A DNA stretch of 64,000 nt from Chromatiaceae bacterium (lineage in GTDB: Bacteria; Pseudomonadota; Gammaproteobacteria; Chromatiales; Chromatiaceae), in contig JADKCI010000001.1 of NCBI GenBank assembly GCA_016714645.1, forward strand, positions 1,302,001 through 1,366,000, written 5' to 3'. This document shows, one piece after another, positions 43,655 to 53,230 of the stretch (position 1 is the first letter of the stretch; every line of letters starts with the position of its first letter). The notes under the pieces are model-generated. The model did no database searches, was not told the origin of the DNA, and saw only the letters and a program-made list of their open reading frames with translations. The translations under genes and the position numbers were made by a program.

Positions 43655-44237
43655 GGGATGCTCCAAGGCCAGCGAAGCCCATGAAGGCCAGCGACAGGAG
43701 GCCAGCGAGCATGAGGCTCATGGCCGCGCCCTGACTTACCGTTGGCACCCGCGCCAGTTCCAGTCTTTCCCGCAGTCCCGCCATCAGCATCAGGGCCAGG
43801 ATGAAGCCGGCGCCGGCGCCCAGGCTGTAAACCAGGCTTTGGACGAAGTCGTACTCCTTGGCGGTCTGGAAGAGGGCCAGGCCGAGGATGGCGCAGTTGG
43901 TGGTGATGAGGGGCAGAAAGATACCCAGGGAGCGGAACAGGGCCGGGCTGTATTTCTTGACGAACATCTCCACCAGTTGCACCGCCGCGGCGATGATGGC
44001 GATGTAGCAGATGAGGCGCAGGAACTCGAGTTGCAGCTCGACCAGGAGCCAGTTGATGCCATAGGCGCTGACCGAGCTGACAACCATGACGAAGGTGGTG
44101 GCCAGGCCCATGTTCCAGGCCGTCTCCTTCTTGGCGGAGGTGCCGAGGAAGGGGCAGATACCCAGGAAAAGCGCCAACACGAAGTTATTGACCACCGCGG
44201 CGTTAAGGAAGATGAGGGGCAGGGATTCGTTAGCCAT
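43647..44237 (-). CDS. rnfA: RnfA, Rnf complex membrane subunit
   Basis: 196 residues, about six membrane helices. LIFLNAAVVNNFVLALFLGI, CPFLGTSAKKETAWNMGLAT and TTNCAILGLALF match RnfA/RsxA/NqrE; the Cys pair in the two half-helices coordinates the membrane [2Fe-2S] centre. The ATG at 44237 starts at the family N-terminus; 8-base overlap with rnfE. Last canonical rnf gene of the operon. Confidence 0.95.
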   Translation of the reverse strand: MANESLPLIFLNAAVVNNFVLALFLGICPFLGTSAKKETAWNMGLATTFVMVVSSVSAYGINWLLVELQLEFLRLICYIAIIAAAVQLVEMFVKKYSPALFRSLGIFLPLITTNCAILGLALFQTAKEYDFVQSLVYSLGAGAGFILALMLMAGLRERLELARVPTVSQGAAMSLMLAGLLSLAFMGFAGLGASHG

Positions 44238-44928
44238 GGGCGGCGACTCCAGCTTGTGCCAGGATACGCCGTTCACGGCGCTGTTTGAGCCAGGCAAAGA
44301 GCAGCAGCCAGGCCCCGAGGACGAAGAAGCCACCCGGCGGCAGCACCATCACCAGCCAGGGCTGGAAGCCCTCGCCAAAGAGGGAGTAGCCGAGGAGGGT
44401 GCCATTGCCCAGGATTTCCCGGACCGAGCCCAGGCTGAGGAGGGCCAGGGTGAAACCCAGACCCATGCCCAGGCCATTGACCAGGGTGGGTAACAGCCGC
44501 TGCTTGGAGGCATAGGCCTCGGCGCGGCCCAGGATGATGCAATTGACGACGATGAGCTGGATGAAGGCGCCGAGAGACGCATAGAGCTCCAGGCTGATGG
44601 CGTGGATGGCGTAATCGACCACGGTGACGAAGGTGGCGATGATGACGATGTAGCTGGCGATGCGGACCTGCTTGGGGATCCAGTGGCGCAGCAGGGAGAC
44701 CAGGGCCCCGGAGCCGAGCAGGACGAAGGTCGTCGCCAGGCCCATGCCGATGGCGTTGATGGCGGAGTTGGTCACCGCCAGGGTCGGGCACATACCGAGC
44801 ATCATGACGAAGACCGGGTTCTCTTGCCAAAGGCCGCGCAGGAAGGTGTCCGCGGTCAGGTTCTCCTGGCGGTTGAAGGGGTCGGCGGGCGCCGGGGCGC
44901 TCGGGGTCTTGGGGGGGGAATCAGTCAT
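44230..44928 (-). CDS. rnfE: RnfE, Rnf complex membrane subunit
   Basis: 232 residues. RsxE/NqrD-like: NPVFVMMLGMCPTLAVTNSA, IPKQVRIASYIVIIATFVTV and LIVVNCIILGRAEAYASKQ hold the conserved Cys pair that completes the [2Fe-2S] site with RnfA. An extra 30-residue Pro-rich N-terminus precedes the family start. ATG 44928 follows a GGCAAG site; the ORF opens further up only as shadow. Overlaps rnfA. Confidence 0.94.
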   Translation of the reverse strand: MTDSPPKTPSAPAPADPFNRQENLTADTFLRGLWQENPVFVMMLGMCPTLAVTNSAINAIGMGLATTFVLLGSGALVSLLRHWIPKQVRIASYIVIIATFVTVVDYAIHAISLELYASLGAFIQLIVVNCIILGRAEAYASKQRLLPTLVNGLGMGLGFTLALLSLGSVREILGNGTLLGYSLFGEGFQPWLVMVLPPGGFFVLGAWLLLFAWLKQRRERRILAQAGVAAHG

Positions 44929-44944
44929 CTTGCCGGCCTCCCGG

Positions 44945-45712
44945 TTACCGCGGTTGGGACAGTAGCGCCAGATTGCGCTGGATGGCGGGGGCGGCACGCT
45001 GGGCGGCCTGGTTCGCCGCCTTGCCCATGGCTCGCGAGGAGATGGTGGCGCCCGTGATGGCGTCGATCTGCCAGGGATGCGTCTTGGTGCCGTTCTTGAT
45101 GGTGACGATGGGGTTGGCCAGGGCGCTGCCCTCGGCATTGAGCCGGGCGTCCAGGGCCTCGAGGTTTTTCAAAAAGGCCGGGTCCGTGTCGAGCTTATCG
45201 CCGAAACCCGGCGTCTCGGTGGACTTGAGCACCTTGCTGCGGACGATGGCCTGGCGCTGCGGGTCATAGGCGAACATGACCTCCACGGGGCCGGCGTAAC
45301 CGTTGGCGATGCCGGTGATGGCCAGGCCCTGGAGCTGGCCCGCGGCGTTGTAGCCGGCAAAGACGAGGCCGCCGCTGCTGTGGCCCGCGTCCATCTCGGC
45401 GGGGGTCAGGCCGCCGTCCGCCCCGATGACGTAATCGCGTTTGGCGACGGCCCCGGGAAGGATGCGCAGCACGGCCGCCTCGGTGGCGAGTCGCTCCTTC
45501 TCGGCGATGATGGGGGCGGTGAACTCGTAAGCCGCCGCCACCAGCAGGCCGGAGATCATGGCGATGAGGCCCAGGGTGGTCAACATGGCCCGACTGGGGG
45601 TGGCCGGGGCGGGGTTGCCGGTCTGGACCTTGAGGTCAGCCAGCGGGCCCTGGCCGGGCTGGGCCTCGGGCGGGGCCAGGTCTTGAGCCGGAACTTGTAG
45701 GGATGCCGTCAT
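44945..45712 (-). CDS. rnfG: RnfG, FMN-carrying Rnf subunit
   Basis: 255 residues. One membrane helix near 43-65 (LTTLGLIAMISGLLVAAAYE) and a periplasmic FMN-binding domain. DAITGATISSRAM near 220-232 is the flavinylation motif (S/T)GATxx(S/T), where FMN is joined through phosphate to Thr by ApbE. A 40-residue Pro-rich N-terminal extension is longer than usual. Overlaps rnfD by 4 bases. Confidence 0.95.
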   Translation of the reverse strand: MTASLQVPAQDLAPPEAQPGQGPLADLKVQTGNPAPATPSRAMLTTLGLIAMISGLLVAAAYEFTAPIIAEKERLATEAAVLRILPGAVAKRDYVIGADGGLTPAEMDAGHSSGGLVFAGYNAAGQLQGLAITGIANGYAGPVEVMFAYDPQRQAIVRSKVLKSTETPGFGDKLDTDPAFLKNLEALDARLNAEGSALANPIVTIKNGTKTHPWQIDAITGATISSRAMGKAANQAAQRAAPAIQRNLALLSQPR

Positions 45713-46752
45713 GACCGGCCCTCCTTTTTGGCGCCATAGACCCGTGGCTGGGTCGCGGCGGCCAGCAGGGGCGCGGCGGCGTTGGCGAGCAGGATGGCGT
45801 ACATGATGCCTTCCGTGAGGCCCCCGAAGAGGCGGATAACGACGGTGAGGGCGCCGATGAAGAGGCCATAGAGGAGGGCGCCCCAGGGCGTCTCCGGCGA
45901 CCCGACCATGTCGCTGGCCATGAACCAGGCCCCTAGCATGAGGCCGCCGGAAAAGAGAACGAACCAGGGCGTGGGATAGAGGTGGCCATCATAAAGCCAG
46001 AGGGGCAGGGCGATGAGGACGGCCCCGGCCATGACGCCCACGGGAATCCGCCAATCCAGCATGCGCTGAAAGGCGAGATAGAGGCCGCAGACCAGGATGA
46101 GGACGGCGGAGGTCTCCCCCGCCGAGCCCGGCACCAGGCCGAGGAAGAGGTCCCAGGTATTGGCCTCGATTTGCTGGAATTTCTGCAGGGCCATGGCGGT
46201 GGCGCCGGTAAAGCCGTCGATGCCCAGACCCGCCAGCCAGTCCGTGACCGGGATGGGCTTCATGAGTGGGGGGGTCAGGGTCGAGGGGATGAGCTCCAGG
46301 AAGCGGCCGGGGGCGAAGCCGGGGGTCCAGGTGGTGATGGCGACCGGAAAGGCCGCCTGGGCGAAGGCGCGACCCACCAGGGCCGCGTTCATGACATTGA
46401 AGCCAAGACCGCCGAACAGGGACTTGCCCAGGCCGACGCCGACAAAGGCCGCCACCGCCGCCATCCAGAGGGGAAAGCCCGGCGGCAGGGTCAGGCCGAG
46501 GAGCAGGCCGGTGATGACCACGCTCCAGTCCCCCAGGCTATTGCCCCGGTCGGAGAGGCGCGAGAAAAGATACTCGGTGGCCATGGCCACGCCGGTGGTG
46601 GTGATCAGCAGGAGCAGGGCGCTCAGTCCAAACTGGAAGATGGCGTAGGCGCAGATGGGCAAGAGGGCCAGGACTACGGTGCGCATGATCTGCGGCACGG
46701 TCCTGGCCCGCTTCAGGTGCGGGGAGGTGCGGATCTCGATAATTCTGGGCAT
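45709..46752 (-). CDS. rnfD: RnfD, Rnf complex membrane subunit
   Basis: 347 residues, multi-spanning NqrB-like subunit. The flavinylation site lies in DGFTGATAMALQKF near 178-190; the start MPRIIEIRTSPHLKRARTVP and ASDMVGSPETPWGALLYGLF are typical. Transfers electrons through covalent FMN and takes part in ion movement. Ten bases after rnfC. Confidence 0.95.
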   Translation of the reverse strand: MPRIIEIRTSPHLKRARTVPQIMRTVVLALLPICAYAIFQFGLSALLLLITTTGVAMATEYLFSRLSDRGNSLGDWSVVITGLLLGLTLPPGFPLWMAAVAAFVGVGLGKSLFGGLGFNVMNAALVGRAFAQAAFPVAITTWTPGFAPGRFLELIPSTLTPPLMKPIPVTDWLAGLGIDGFTGATAMALQKFQQIEANTWDLFLGLVPGSAGETSAVLILVCGLYLAFQRMLDWRIPVGVMAGAVLIALPLWLYDGHLYPTPWFVLFSGGLMLGAWFMASDMVGSPETPWGALLYGLFIGALTVVIRLFGGLTEGIMYAILLANAAAPLLAAATQPRVYGAKKEGRS

Positions 46753-46761
46753 GGCGGGCGC

Positions 46762-48114
46762 TCAGTGAACCTTTTTCTTCTGGTCGCGGTTGATGGCCTT
46801 GGCAATACGGAAGTACTGGGTCAGGGGGATGTTGGAGGGGCAGACGTAGGCGCAGCAGCCACACTCGAAACACTGATCTAGATAATACTCCCTGGCCATG
46901 CGGTCGTAGTCCCGGTGCTGGGCCAGTTGGCCCAGCATGGAGGGATTCAGGTTGACGGGGCAGGCCTCCAGGCAGGCCGAGCAGCGGATGCAGGGCAAGA
47001 CCTGGCGGTGGGCCAGATCAGGATGTTCGACATCCAGGACCACGACGCCGGAGACGGCCTTGGTCACCGGCACCTCCAGGGAGGCCACCGACATGCCCAT
47101 CATGGGGCCGCCGAGGATGACCTCGTGGGCCTGGTCGGTCATCTTGGTTTGTTCGAGCAGGAAACGCAGCGGCGTGCCAATGGGGACCCGGTAATTGCCC
47201 GGCTTGAGGACCCCGGGGCCGCTCACGGTTACCACGCGCTCGATGAGACCGCGGCTGAGCGGCAGGAGGTCGCCCATCTGGGCCAGGGTGCCGACGTTGT
47301 AAACGGCGATGCCCAGATCCGCCGGCAGGCCCCCCGCGGGCACCTCCCGGCCAAAGAGGCTTTTGATCAGGATTTTTTCGGCGCCCTGGGGGTATTTGGT
47401 CTCGACCGCCTCGACGGTGACCTGGATATCCAGGGGCAGGTGTTCCCGCAGCTTGGCCATGGCGTCGGGCTTGTTGTCCTCGACCCCGATCACGGCCCGG
47501 GTCGCCCCGGTCGCCCGCATGGCGATCCGGATGCCCGCCATGATGCTGGCCGGCTGCTCCAGCATGACCCGGTGGTCGCAGGTGAGATAGGGCTCGCATT
47601 CGCAGCCGTTCACCACCAGCGTCTCGATCCTGCGCCCCTCCGGGGGCTTCATCTTGACGTGGCTAGGGAAGGCGGCGCCGCCTAGCCCCACCAGGCCGGA
47701 GGAGCGGACGGCATCGATGAGTTCGTCTGGCGTCAGCACCGACAGATGGCGGGGCAGGTCGTAGAGGATTTCCTGGTTCGAGGCGCGATGCACCTTGAGG
47801 AAGATGGCGGGAATCCGGGGCCCTTCCGCCGTGGGCGCCAGGTCGATGGCGCGGATGACGCCATCGGCGGGGGCATGGATGGGCACGGAGAAGAAGCCAT
47901 CGGCCTCGGCGATGGGTTCGCCGCGTACCACTTCCTGGCCGGCCTTGACGATGGGTCGGGAGGGCGCCCCCCGGTGCTGGGACAGGGGCAGCACCAGTTC
48001 CGGGGCGAAGGACAGGCGCCGGATGGGCTTGTCCGCGGTCTGCTCCTTATGCTCCACGGGATGGATGCCGTGGTCGAAGGTCTTGCGCGAGCTGAAGAGA
48101 TTCAAGAGGCCCAT
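46762..48114 (-). CDS. rnfC: RnfC, NADH-binding iron-sulfur subunit
   Basis: 450 residues. N-terminal RnfC barrel (PLSQHRGAPSRPIVKAGQEV), NADH/FMN Rossmann-like domain (GLVGLGGAAFPSHVKM), SLBB region, then two [4Fe-4S] motifs CIRCSACLEACPVNL (about 374) and CFECGCCAYVCPSNIP (about 415). Oxidises or reduces NADH at the cytoplasmic face. No long C-terminal extension. It follows the POR gene, with a 10-bp hairpin in the gap. Confidence 0.95.
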   Translation of the reverse strand: MGLLNLFSSRKTFDHGIHPVEHKEQTADKPIRRLSFAPELVLPLSQHRGAPSRPIVKAGQEVVRGEPIAEADGFFSVPIHAPADGVIRAIDLAPTAEGPRIPAIFLKVHRASNQEILYDLPRHLSVLTPDELIDAVRSSGLVGLGGAAFPSHVKMKPPEGRRIETLVVNGCECEPYLTCDHRVMLEQPASIMAGIRIAMRATGATRAVIGVEDNKPDAMAKLREHLPLDIQVTVEAVETKYPQGAEKILIKSLFGREVPAGGLPADLGIAVYNVGTLAQMGDLLPLSRGLIERVVTVSGPGVLKPGNYRVPIGTPLRFLLEQTKMTDQAHEVILGGPMMGMSVASLEVPVTKAVSGVVVLDVEHPDLAHRQVLPCIRCSACLEACPVNLNPSMLGQLAQHRDYDRMAREYYLDQCFECGCCAYVCPSNIPLTQYFRIAKAINRDQKKKVH

Positions 48115-48159
48115 GATTCGCTAACCCTTTATGCCGATTCCGCAACAAGGATACCGGGA

Positions 48160-48181
48160 CCGGCCCGCCGTGGCGGGCCGG
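48160..48181 (-). promoter_or_regulatory. Intercistronic stem-loop between POR and rnfC
   Basis: CCGGCCCGCC-GT-GGCGGGCCGG, a perfect 10-bp stem 12 bases after the POR stop. No T-run follows on the minus strand, so it is more likely an mRNA stability or partial read-through element that sets different levels for POR and rnfCDGEA. Confidence 0.55.
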
Positions 48182-48193
48182 ACGGGGTCCGGA

Positions 48194-51100
48194 CTATTGA
48201 TATTTGGCCGCCCGGGCGACGAGCTTCTCCAGATCCTTCTCCGCCGGGTTGAAGGGCGTGCCGGGGTGGATGCAACTGGCGGTGCACTTCTCCGCCGCCT
48301 TAACGATGTCCTTAAAGGGGCCGGCCTTGGGGTCCAGGACGATGGCCTGCTTCTGGGCGTTGTAGGCGAACAGCTTGGGGTTGATGTTCATGCACTCGTC
48401 GCAGGCCGTGCACTCGGGGCTCTCGATCCAGACCGGCTCCCAGCCAGCCGCGGCTCCGGGTGTGCCAGAGGCGGCCACGCTCGTGCCGTTGCCGCCCGAA
48501 TTGGGGGCGAAGTCCGCCAGGACTCCGGCCCCGGCACCGCCCAGGGCTAGGGCGAGCAGGCTGGAAGTCAGCTTTTGGGCGATCTCGGCCTTGGCCTGAT
48601 TGCGCACCATCTCCTCGTCGAAGGGGTGGTCCAGTCCCACCAGGCCGCGCAGTTGCCGCCAGAAGCCCCGCCGCTCCTCGCAGGAGAGGACCAGCTCATG
48701 GGACACCAGGGCACGCATCAGGCGATTCTTGCCATCCACGCCCCAAATGAAGGGGAATTTGTCCTCCCGCTCCTCGGTGTCCAGGTCCAGGAACTCATGC
48801 AGAGGCACCATGGCGTCGTTCCAGGTCTCCGGCGGGGCCTTGCGGAAGTGCTTACGGAAGCGGCCCTCGGTCATGGCGAAGTCGGCGAAGGTCATGGGTA
48901 CTTCCATGCGCTGTGCCTTGCCGGCCTCGTCCTGGTACTGGACGGCCCAGGAGATCCAGTCGTCCTCGAGGTTGGGGTTGCCCTCGATGGAGCAGCACTC
49001 CTCGAAGGTGGTGCCCGCATCCGGGTCGTAGCGGAAGAGGGGATAGGCCCGGGACTCCACCGCCAGGCGGCTCTGGCGCTCGGAGCTGTCGTCGGGGACG
49101 CCGTGTTCCGGCTGGCAGACCGCGTAGATGTTGAACAGGGCCGGGCGGTGGCTGTTGAGGCCGTCGATGTAGCCCTCCAGCAGATGGCTCATATGGGAGA
49201 TGGAACCCTGGAGCACGAAGCTGGTGCGATGGGCCATGCCGATGAGGCCCATCTCCTTGCGGATCTCGGTCTTGCCCTTCCACACCTTGCCATAGGGGGC
49301 CATGTCCGCGACCTGGCCGATGAAGCCGGAGGTGCAGGATTGGCCGCCGGTGTTGGAATAGGCCTGGGTATCGAGGACCAGGACCTTGATGGGCATGCCG
49401 GACATGAGGGCGCGGGACAGGTTCTGGAAGCCGATGTCGTACATGGCGCCGTCGCCGCCGATGCTCACCACGGGCGGGCAGAGGCGCCACTCCTCCTCGG
49501 TGAAATTCTTCCAGTTGAAATAGGTCATGAAGGCCTGGTGTTCGGCGGCCTGGTAGCCCTTGTCCAACTCGATCCGGGCCATGCGCAGGGCCTTGAAGCC
49601 CTCGGCCATCTTGCCCATGTGGCCCTCGAAGATGCCCATGGCGACCGAGGGTGAATCCTGGAAGAGGTGGCTGGTCCAGGGGAAGGGGTAGGGATTGTAG
49701 GGGTAGGTCGAACCCCAGACCGAGGTACAGCCGGTGGAGTTGATCACGCCCATCTCCGCGCGAGGCTGGGCGTCGGTGTAGCGGCCCTTGAGGTCGCGCA
49801 ACTGGCCCAGCAGCTTGGTCACCCAACCGAGCCACTCGGGATCGACGGGATGCGCCTTGTGGCCCTGATCGAGCTGGGCGGAGAGGTCGCCAAGGGTGAT
49901 GTCCTTGTCCTGGTTGTCATCCAGCACCTTGGCGATGGCGGCGGTGTTGGTGAGGTCCACGCAGGACGCCAGCTTGAGCCGGACATGGGTCTCCAGCCGG
50001 TTGATGAGGTCGTCGAGCTCCGCCAGGTGCTGCTTGATGCGCGGCTGCATCAGGGCGGTGACGGTGCCGGTGAAGAGGTGGATGACCGTCTTCTCGCCGC
50101 AGCCCATGCAGGCGCCGTCGCCGGAGACCATGGATTGATAATTGGACTTGTCGAGGAGCAGGGTCTCCAGGGCACCGACCTTCTCGTTGAGGTCGTCGAT
50201 GCGGATGAAGTCGGGATGGGTGGTCGGCAGGTTGAGCCAGAAGCCCCACCGGGCCTGCATCTCGGCGATCGCCTGTTCGGTTTGGGGCTCGGCCACCAGG
50301 GCGCCGTCCTCGCAGACCTCGATACACTCCATGCAGCCCTTGCAGGTGTAGGGATTGATGGTGATGCTGAAGAGGCCGCCGCTGCCCTTTTCCTTCTTTT
50401 CGCGGTTGGTCCAGTAGGGCTTGGTAACGGCGAGCTGAAAGTCGGCCAGGGCCGTCAGGAAGAGGCCCATCTCCTTCTCCAGGGCCGCCTTCTGCTCACC
50501 TCCCAGCTCGGAGGCGGCCAGGGTCTCCAGCACCGCCTGGTCGAGCAGGACGTGGGTGCTGGCGCTCTCGCCCGCCCCTTCCAGCAATTCCCGCAAGCGC
50601 TTCTCGACCTTGCGGGTCTCGCGGCGAAGGTACTGGGTGGGCATGCCCTTCTCAACCCGCTGGATGGCGGTGTTGAAGATATCCGCGACGGTATTGACCA
50701 GACCAGGAATGGCGCTGTCCGGGCAGGTGGCGAAGCAACCGCCGCAGGCGGTGCAGTTCTCGGGCAAGAACTTGGGATAATCGAAGCGGATCTGGGTCAT
50801 GTCCCGATAGACGCCGGTGGCGACCGGCATCAGGCTCAGGGCCAGGTAGGGGTCCGCCAGGTTGCTGTTACCGCGGCCCGTGGCGTAGAAGTAACCGGTC
50901 TGCCGCCAGAAGCGGTGGACGTCGGAGATAAAGCCATCGCCCTCCGGCAGTTGCTTGAGCATGATGGGCAACTTGGGCGTCTTGTGCGGGATGAGCTGGC
51001 CGGTGGAGAAGGGCTTGTCCTTGATCTCGATGATCTCGTCGAAGCCGCGGCGCACCACGCGCAGGTTGTCCTGCACCACGCGCTCGCCCTTGCCGCCAAA

Positions 51101-53119
51101 TTTGGACCTTAACTGGTCCTCGATGGCCTGGAAGAGACCATTCTCGTCGAGGCCGGCGCGCTCCATCAGTGGCGAGGCGGCGAAGAAGGCGCCCTGGAAG
51201 GCATTGCCCTGCATGCGGAACTGGAGTTCCACGTCGGAGGCCTCGTCACGGGCGATCTTGAAGCCATCGACGTAGAAGACCTTAATCTCGTTGTCGATGA
51301 TGAAGCGCCGCGCCTGGATGGGGAAGGTGGCCCACACCGCCTCGGCGGTGTTCAGGCTGGACTGGATGATGAAGACGCCCCCCTTTTTCAGACCCGAGAT
51401 GGGATTGGAATGGGTGAAGACGTTGGGGTCCGGCGACATCACCACGTCAACATAGGTGTATTCGCAGTTGAGGCGGATGGCCTCGGGGGCGGCGGACAGG
51501 AAGTAGGTGGTGGGCTGCCCCTTTTTCTCGGAACCGTATTTGGGGTTGGCGCGGATGTCGAAGCCCAGCAGGTCGTAGAGGGTCATGGCCAGGTTCTTGC
51601 CCGTGGTCACCGCGCCCCAGCCGCCCACCGAGTGCAGGCGCACCGTGATGGCGCCCTTGGGGAGCAGGTTCGGGTTCTCGCTGCCCTTGAGGGCCAGGTT
51701 CATGGCGTCTGGATAGGCCTCGCTCAGGGCCTGGAGGCGGATCTCTTCCTTGGGGTCCGTCGCCTCGCGCATGAAGTCGATCGACAGATAGAAGAACCGC
51801 TGGCGGCGGCCCGTGGGCAGCATGTTCTCGATGGCGGCGATCAGCCCCTCGGGCTGGAGATCCCGGGAACCCAGGCCGTAGCAGCCCGAGTAGAGGCGGG
51901 GCATGTCACCCGACTTGTAGGTGGCGTAGGTGGGGAAAGGCGGGCGCTCGTCGCGGCCGATGCCGCCATTCTCCAGGCACTTGGTGAGGGCGGCGCGGAC
52001 CTCCCGCATGATGGGCAGATCCTCCGCCAGGGGCTGGTCGGTTCTTTCCAGCACGGCCACGCCTTGCCGGCCCTTGAGGATGGGGCCGAGGAGGTCGCCG
52101 GGGAAGGGACGGAACATGGTGAGATTGACCACGCCTACCTTGAGTTTGCGGGTCTCGCGCAGGTAGTCGGCCACGGCCTCGGCCTGGAGGATCATGCTGC
52201 CCTGACCCAGAATGACGTATTCGGCGTCATCCATCCGGTAGCCCCGGACGCGCCGATAACGGCGGCCGGTGAGGGCGTGGTACTCATCCATCGCCTGGTC
52301 GGCGAGGGCGGCGATATGCTGAAAGAAGTAGGGCCGCTGGGCGGCGACCGCCTGCATGTAGGCATCCTGATTCTGTACCGGACCCGACACCATGGGCTTG
52401 TCCACATCCCAGACCTCGGGTATGCGGCGGCGGGTCTCGCCATAGACCAGCTTCTGGGCCGGGGTCGGGCAGGGGATGATGTCCGCGGGACGGCCGAGGA
52501 ACTCCGCCACCAGGGCCCGCTCGGGAACCATCAGGGGTTCGATCAGGTGGGTGGTGAGGAAACCGTCCTGGGCCACGACCGCCGGGGTCAGGGAGAGTTC
52601 CGCGACCTTGCGGGCGATGAGATTGAGGTCCGCCGCTTCCTGGGTGTTCTTGCCGAACACCTGGAAGAAGCCGGTGTCATCGATGCAGTGATAGTCGTCG
52701 TGGGCGCAGTGGACGTTGAGGCTGGCCTTGGTGATGGCGCGACAACCCATGTTGAGCACGTAGGGCAGGCGCTTGCCGACGGCGCCGTACAGGGATTCGT
52801 GCATGAAGGCCACGCCCTGGGCCGAGGAGAAGTTGGTGGCGCGCAGGCCGGTCATGGACATACCGGCGGTGACGGCCGCGGCGGCGTGCTCGGACTCGGG
52901 TTCGACGAAGATGAGGGGCTTGCCGGAGATGTTGAGGTGACCCTTGGCGACCTCCTCGGCCCAATACTCGCCCATCTGGGTGGAGGGGGTGATGGGGTAG
53001 GCACCGGCGGCGTCCGAGGCCTCGCGCTCGCAGAGGATGACGGCGCTGTTGCCGTCCATCGCCTGGCGGACGCCGGGATACTTGTAGGGCTTCTCGTCTT
53101 TTTTTCCGAATATGGCCAT
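48194..53119 (-). CDS. Giant pyruvate:ferredoxin (flavodoxin) oxidoreductase with C-terminal ferredoxin
   Basis: 1641 residues; ordinary NifJ/PFOR is about 1180. Order: N-terminal domain (YPITPSTQMGEYWAEE, residues 40-55), gamma domain (HSVGGWGAVTTGKNLAMTLY near 510), ferredoxin motifs CTACGGCFATCP (about 790) and CKGCMECIEVCEDG (about 928), TPP domain with GDGACMGCGEKTVIH (about 1005) and VSIGGDGAMYDIGFQNLSRA (about 1222), GQSCTSGFIG, then a C-terminal extension ending in CTACDECMNINPKLFAYN (about 1570). Extra segments lie between the FeS motifs and around 1040-1120. It converts pyruvate plus CoA to acetyl-CoA and CO2 with ferredoxin, or the reverse. Its place between rnfB and rnfC links it to Rnf. 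Confidence 0.9.
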   Translation of the reverse strand: MAIFGKKDEKPYKYPGVRQAMDGNSAVILCEREASDAAGAYPITPSTQMGEYWAEEVAKGHLNISGKPLIFVEPESEHAAAAVTAGMSMTGLRATNFSSAQGVAFMHESLYGAVGKRLPYVLNMGCRAITKASLNVHCAHDDYHCIDDTGFFQVFGKNTQEAADLNLIARKVAELSLTPAVVAQDGFLTTHLIEPLMVPERALVAEFLGRPADIIPCPTPAQKLVYGETRRRIPEVWDVDKPMVSGPVQNQDAYMQAVAAQRPYFFQHIAALADQAMDEYHALTGRRYRRVRGYRMDDAEYVILGQGSMILQAEAVADYLRETRKLKVGVVNLTMFRPFPGDLLGPILKGRQGVAVLERTDQPLAEDLPIMREVRAALTKCLENGGIGRDERPPFPTYATYKSGDMPRLYSGCYGLGSRDLQPEGLIAAIENMLPTGRRQRFFYLSIDFMREATDPKEEIRLQALSEAYPDAMNLALKGSENPNLLPKGAITVRLHSVGGWGAVTTGKNLAMTLYDLLGFDIRANPKYGSEKKGQPTTYFLSAAPEAIRLNCEYTYVDVVMSPDPNVFTHSNPISGLKKGGVFIIQSSLNTAEAVWATFPIQARRFIIDNEIKVFYVDGFKIARDEASDVELQFRMQGNAFQGAFFAASPLMERAGLDENGLFQAIEDQLRSKFGGKGERVVQDNLRVVRRGFDEIIEIKDKPFSTGQLIPHKTPKLPIMLKQLPEGDGFISDVHRFWRQTGYFYATGRGNSNLADPYLALSLMPVATGVYRDMTQIRFDYPKFLPENCTACGGCFATCPDSAIPGLVNTVADIFNTAIQRVEKGMPTQYLRRETRKVEKRLRELLEGAGESASTHVLLDQAVLETLAASELGGEQKAALEKEMGLFLTALADFQLAVTKPYWTNREKKEKGSGGLFSITINPYTCKGCMECIEVCEDGALVAEPQTEQAIAEMQARWGFWLNLPTTHPDFIRIDDLNEKVGALETLLLDKSNYQSMVSGDGACMGCGEKTVIHLFTGTVTALMQPRIKQHLAELDDLINRLETHVRLKLASCVDLTNTAAIAKVLDDNQDKDITLGDLSAQLDQGHKAHPVDPEWLGWVTKLLGQLRDLKGRYTDAQPRAEMGVINSTGCTSVWGSTYPYNPYPFPWTSHLFQDSPSVAMGIFEGHMGKMAEGFKALRMARIELDKGYQAAEHQAFMTYFNWKNFTEEEWRLCPPVVSIGGDGAMYDIGFQNLSRALMSGMPIKVLVLDTQAYSNTGGQSCTSGFIGQVADMAPYGKVWKGKTEIRKEMGLIGMAHRTSFVLQGSISHMSHLLEGYIDGLNSHRPALFNIYAVCQPEHGVPDDSSERQSRLAVESRAYPLFRYDPDAGTTFEECCSIEGNPNLEDDWISWAVQYQDEAGKAQRMEVPMTFADFAMTEGRFRKHFRKAPPETWNDAMVPLHEFLDLDTEEREDKFPFIWGVDGKNRLMRALVSHELVLSCEERRGFWRQLRGLVGLDHPFDEEMVRNQAKAEIAQKLTSSLLALALGGAGAGVLADFAPNSGGNGTSVAASGTPGAAAGWEPVWIESPECTACDECMNINPKLFAYNAQKQAIVLDPKAGPFKDIVKAAEKCTASCIHPGTPFNPAEKDLEKLVARAAKYQ

Positions 53120-53230
53120 GTTCTTCTCAGCGGTCTGGTAGGAGTGAATCCCGGCACTGGAAGGCGCGGGTGATCCGGATTCTTGTCGTTTTGGGCACTG
53201 GATAAGGTTTAAATTCGGGGTGAACGGCCG

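Noticed and set aside
48575..53173. Long plus-strand ORFs (359, 481 and 587 codons) opposite the POR gene
   Set aside because: Antisense frames of the POR gene; composition typical of GC-rich shadows.
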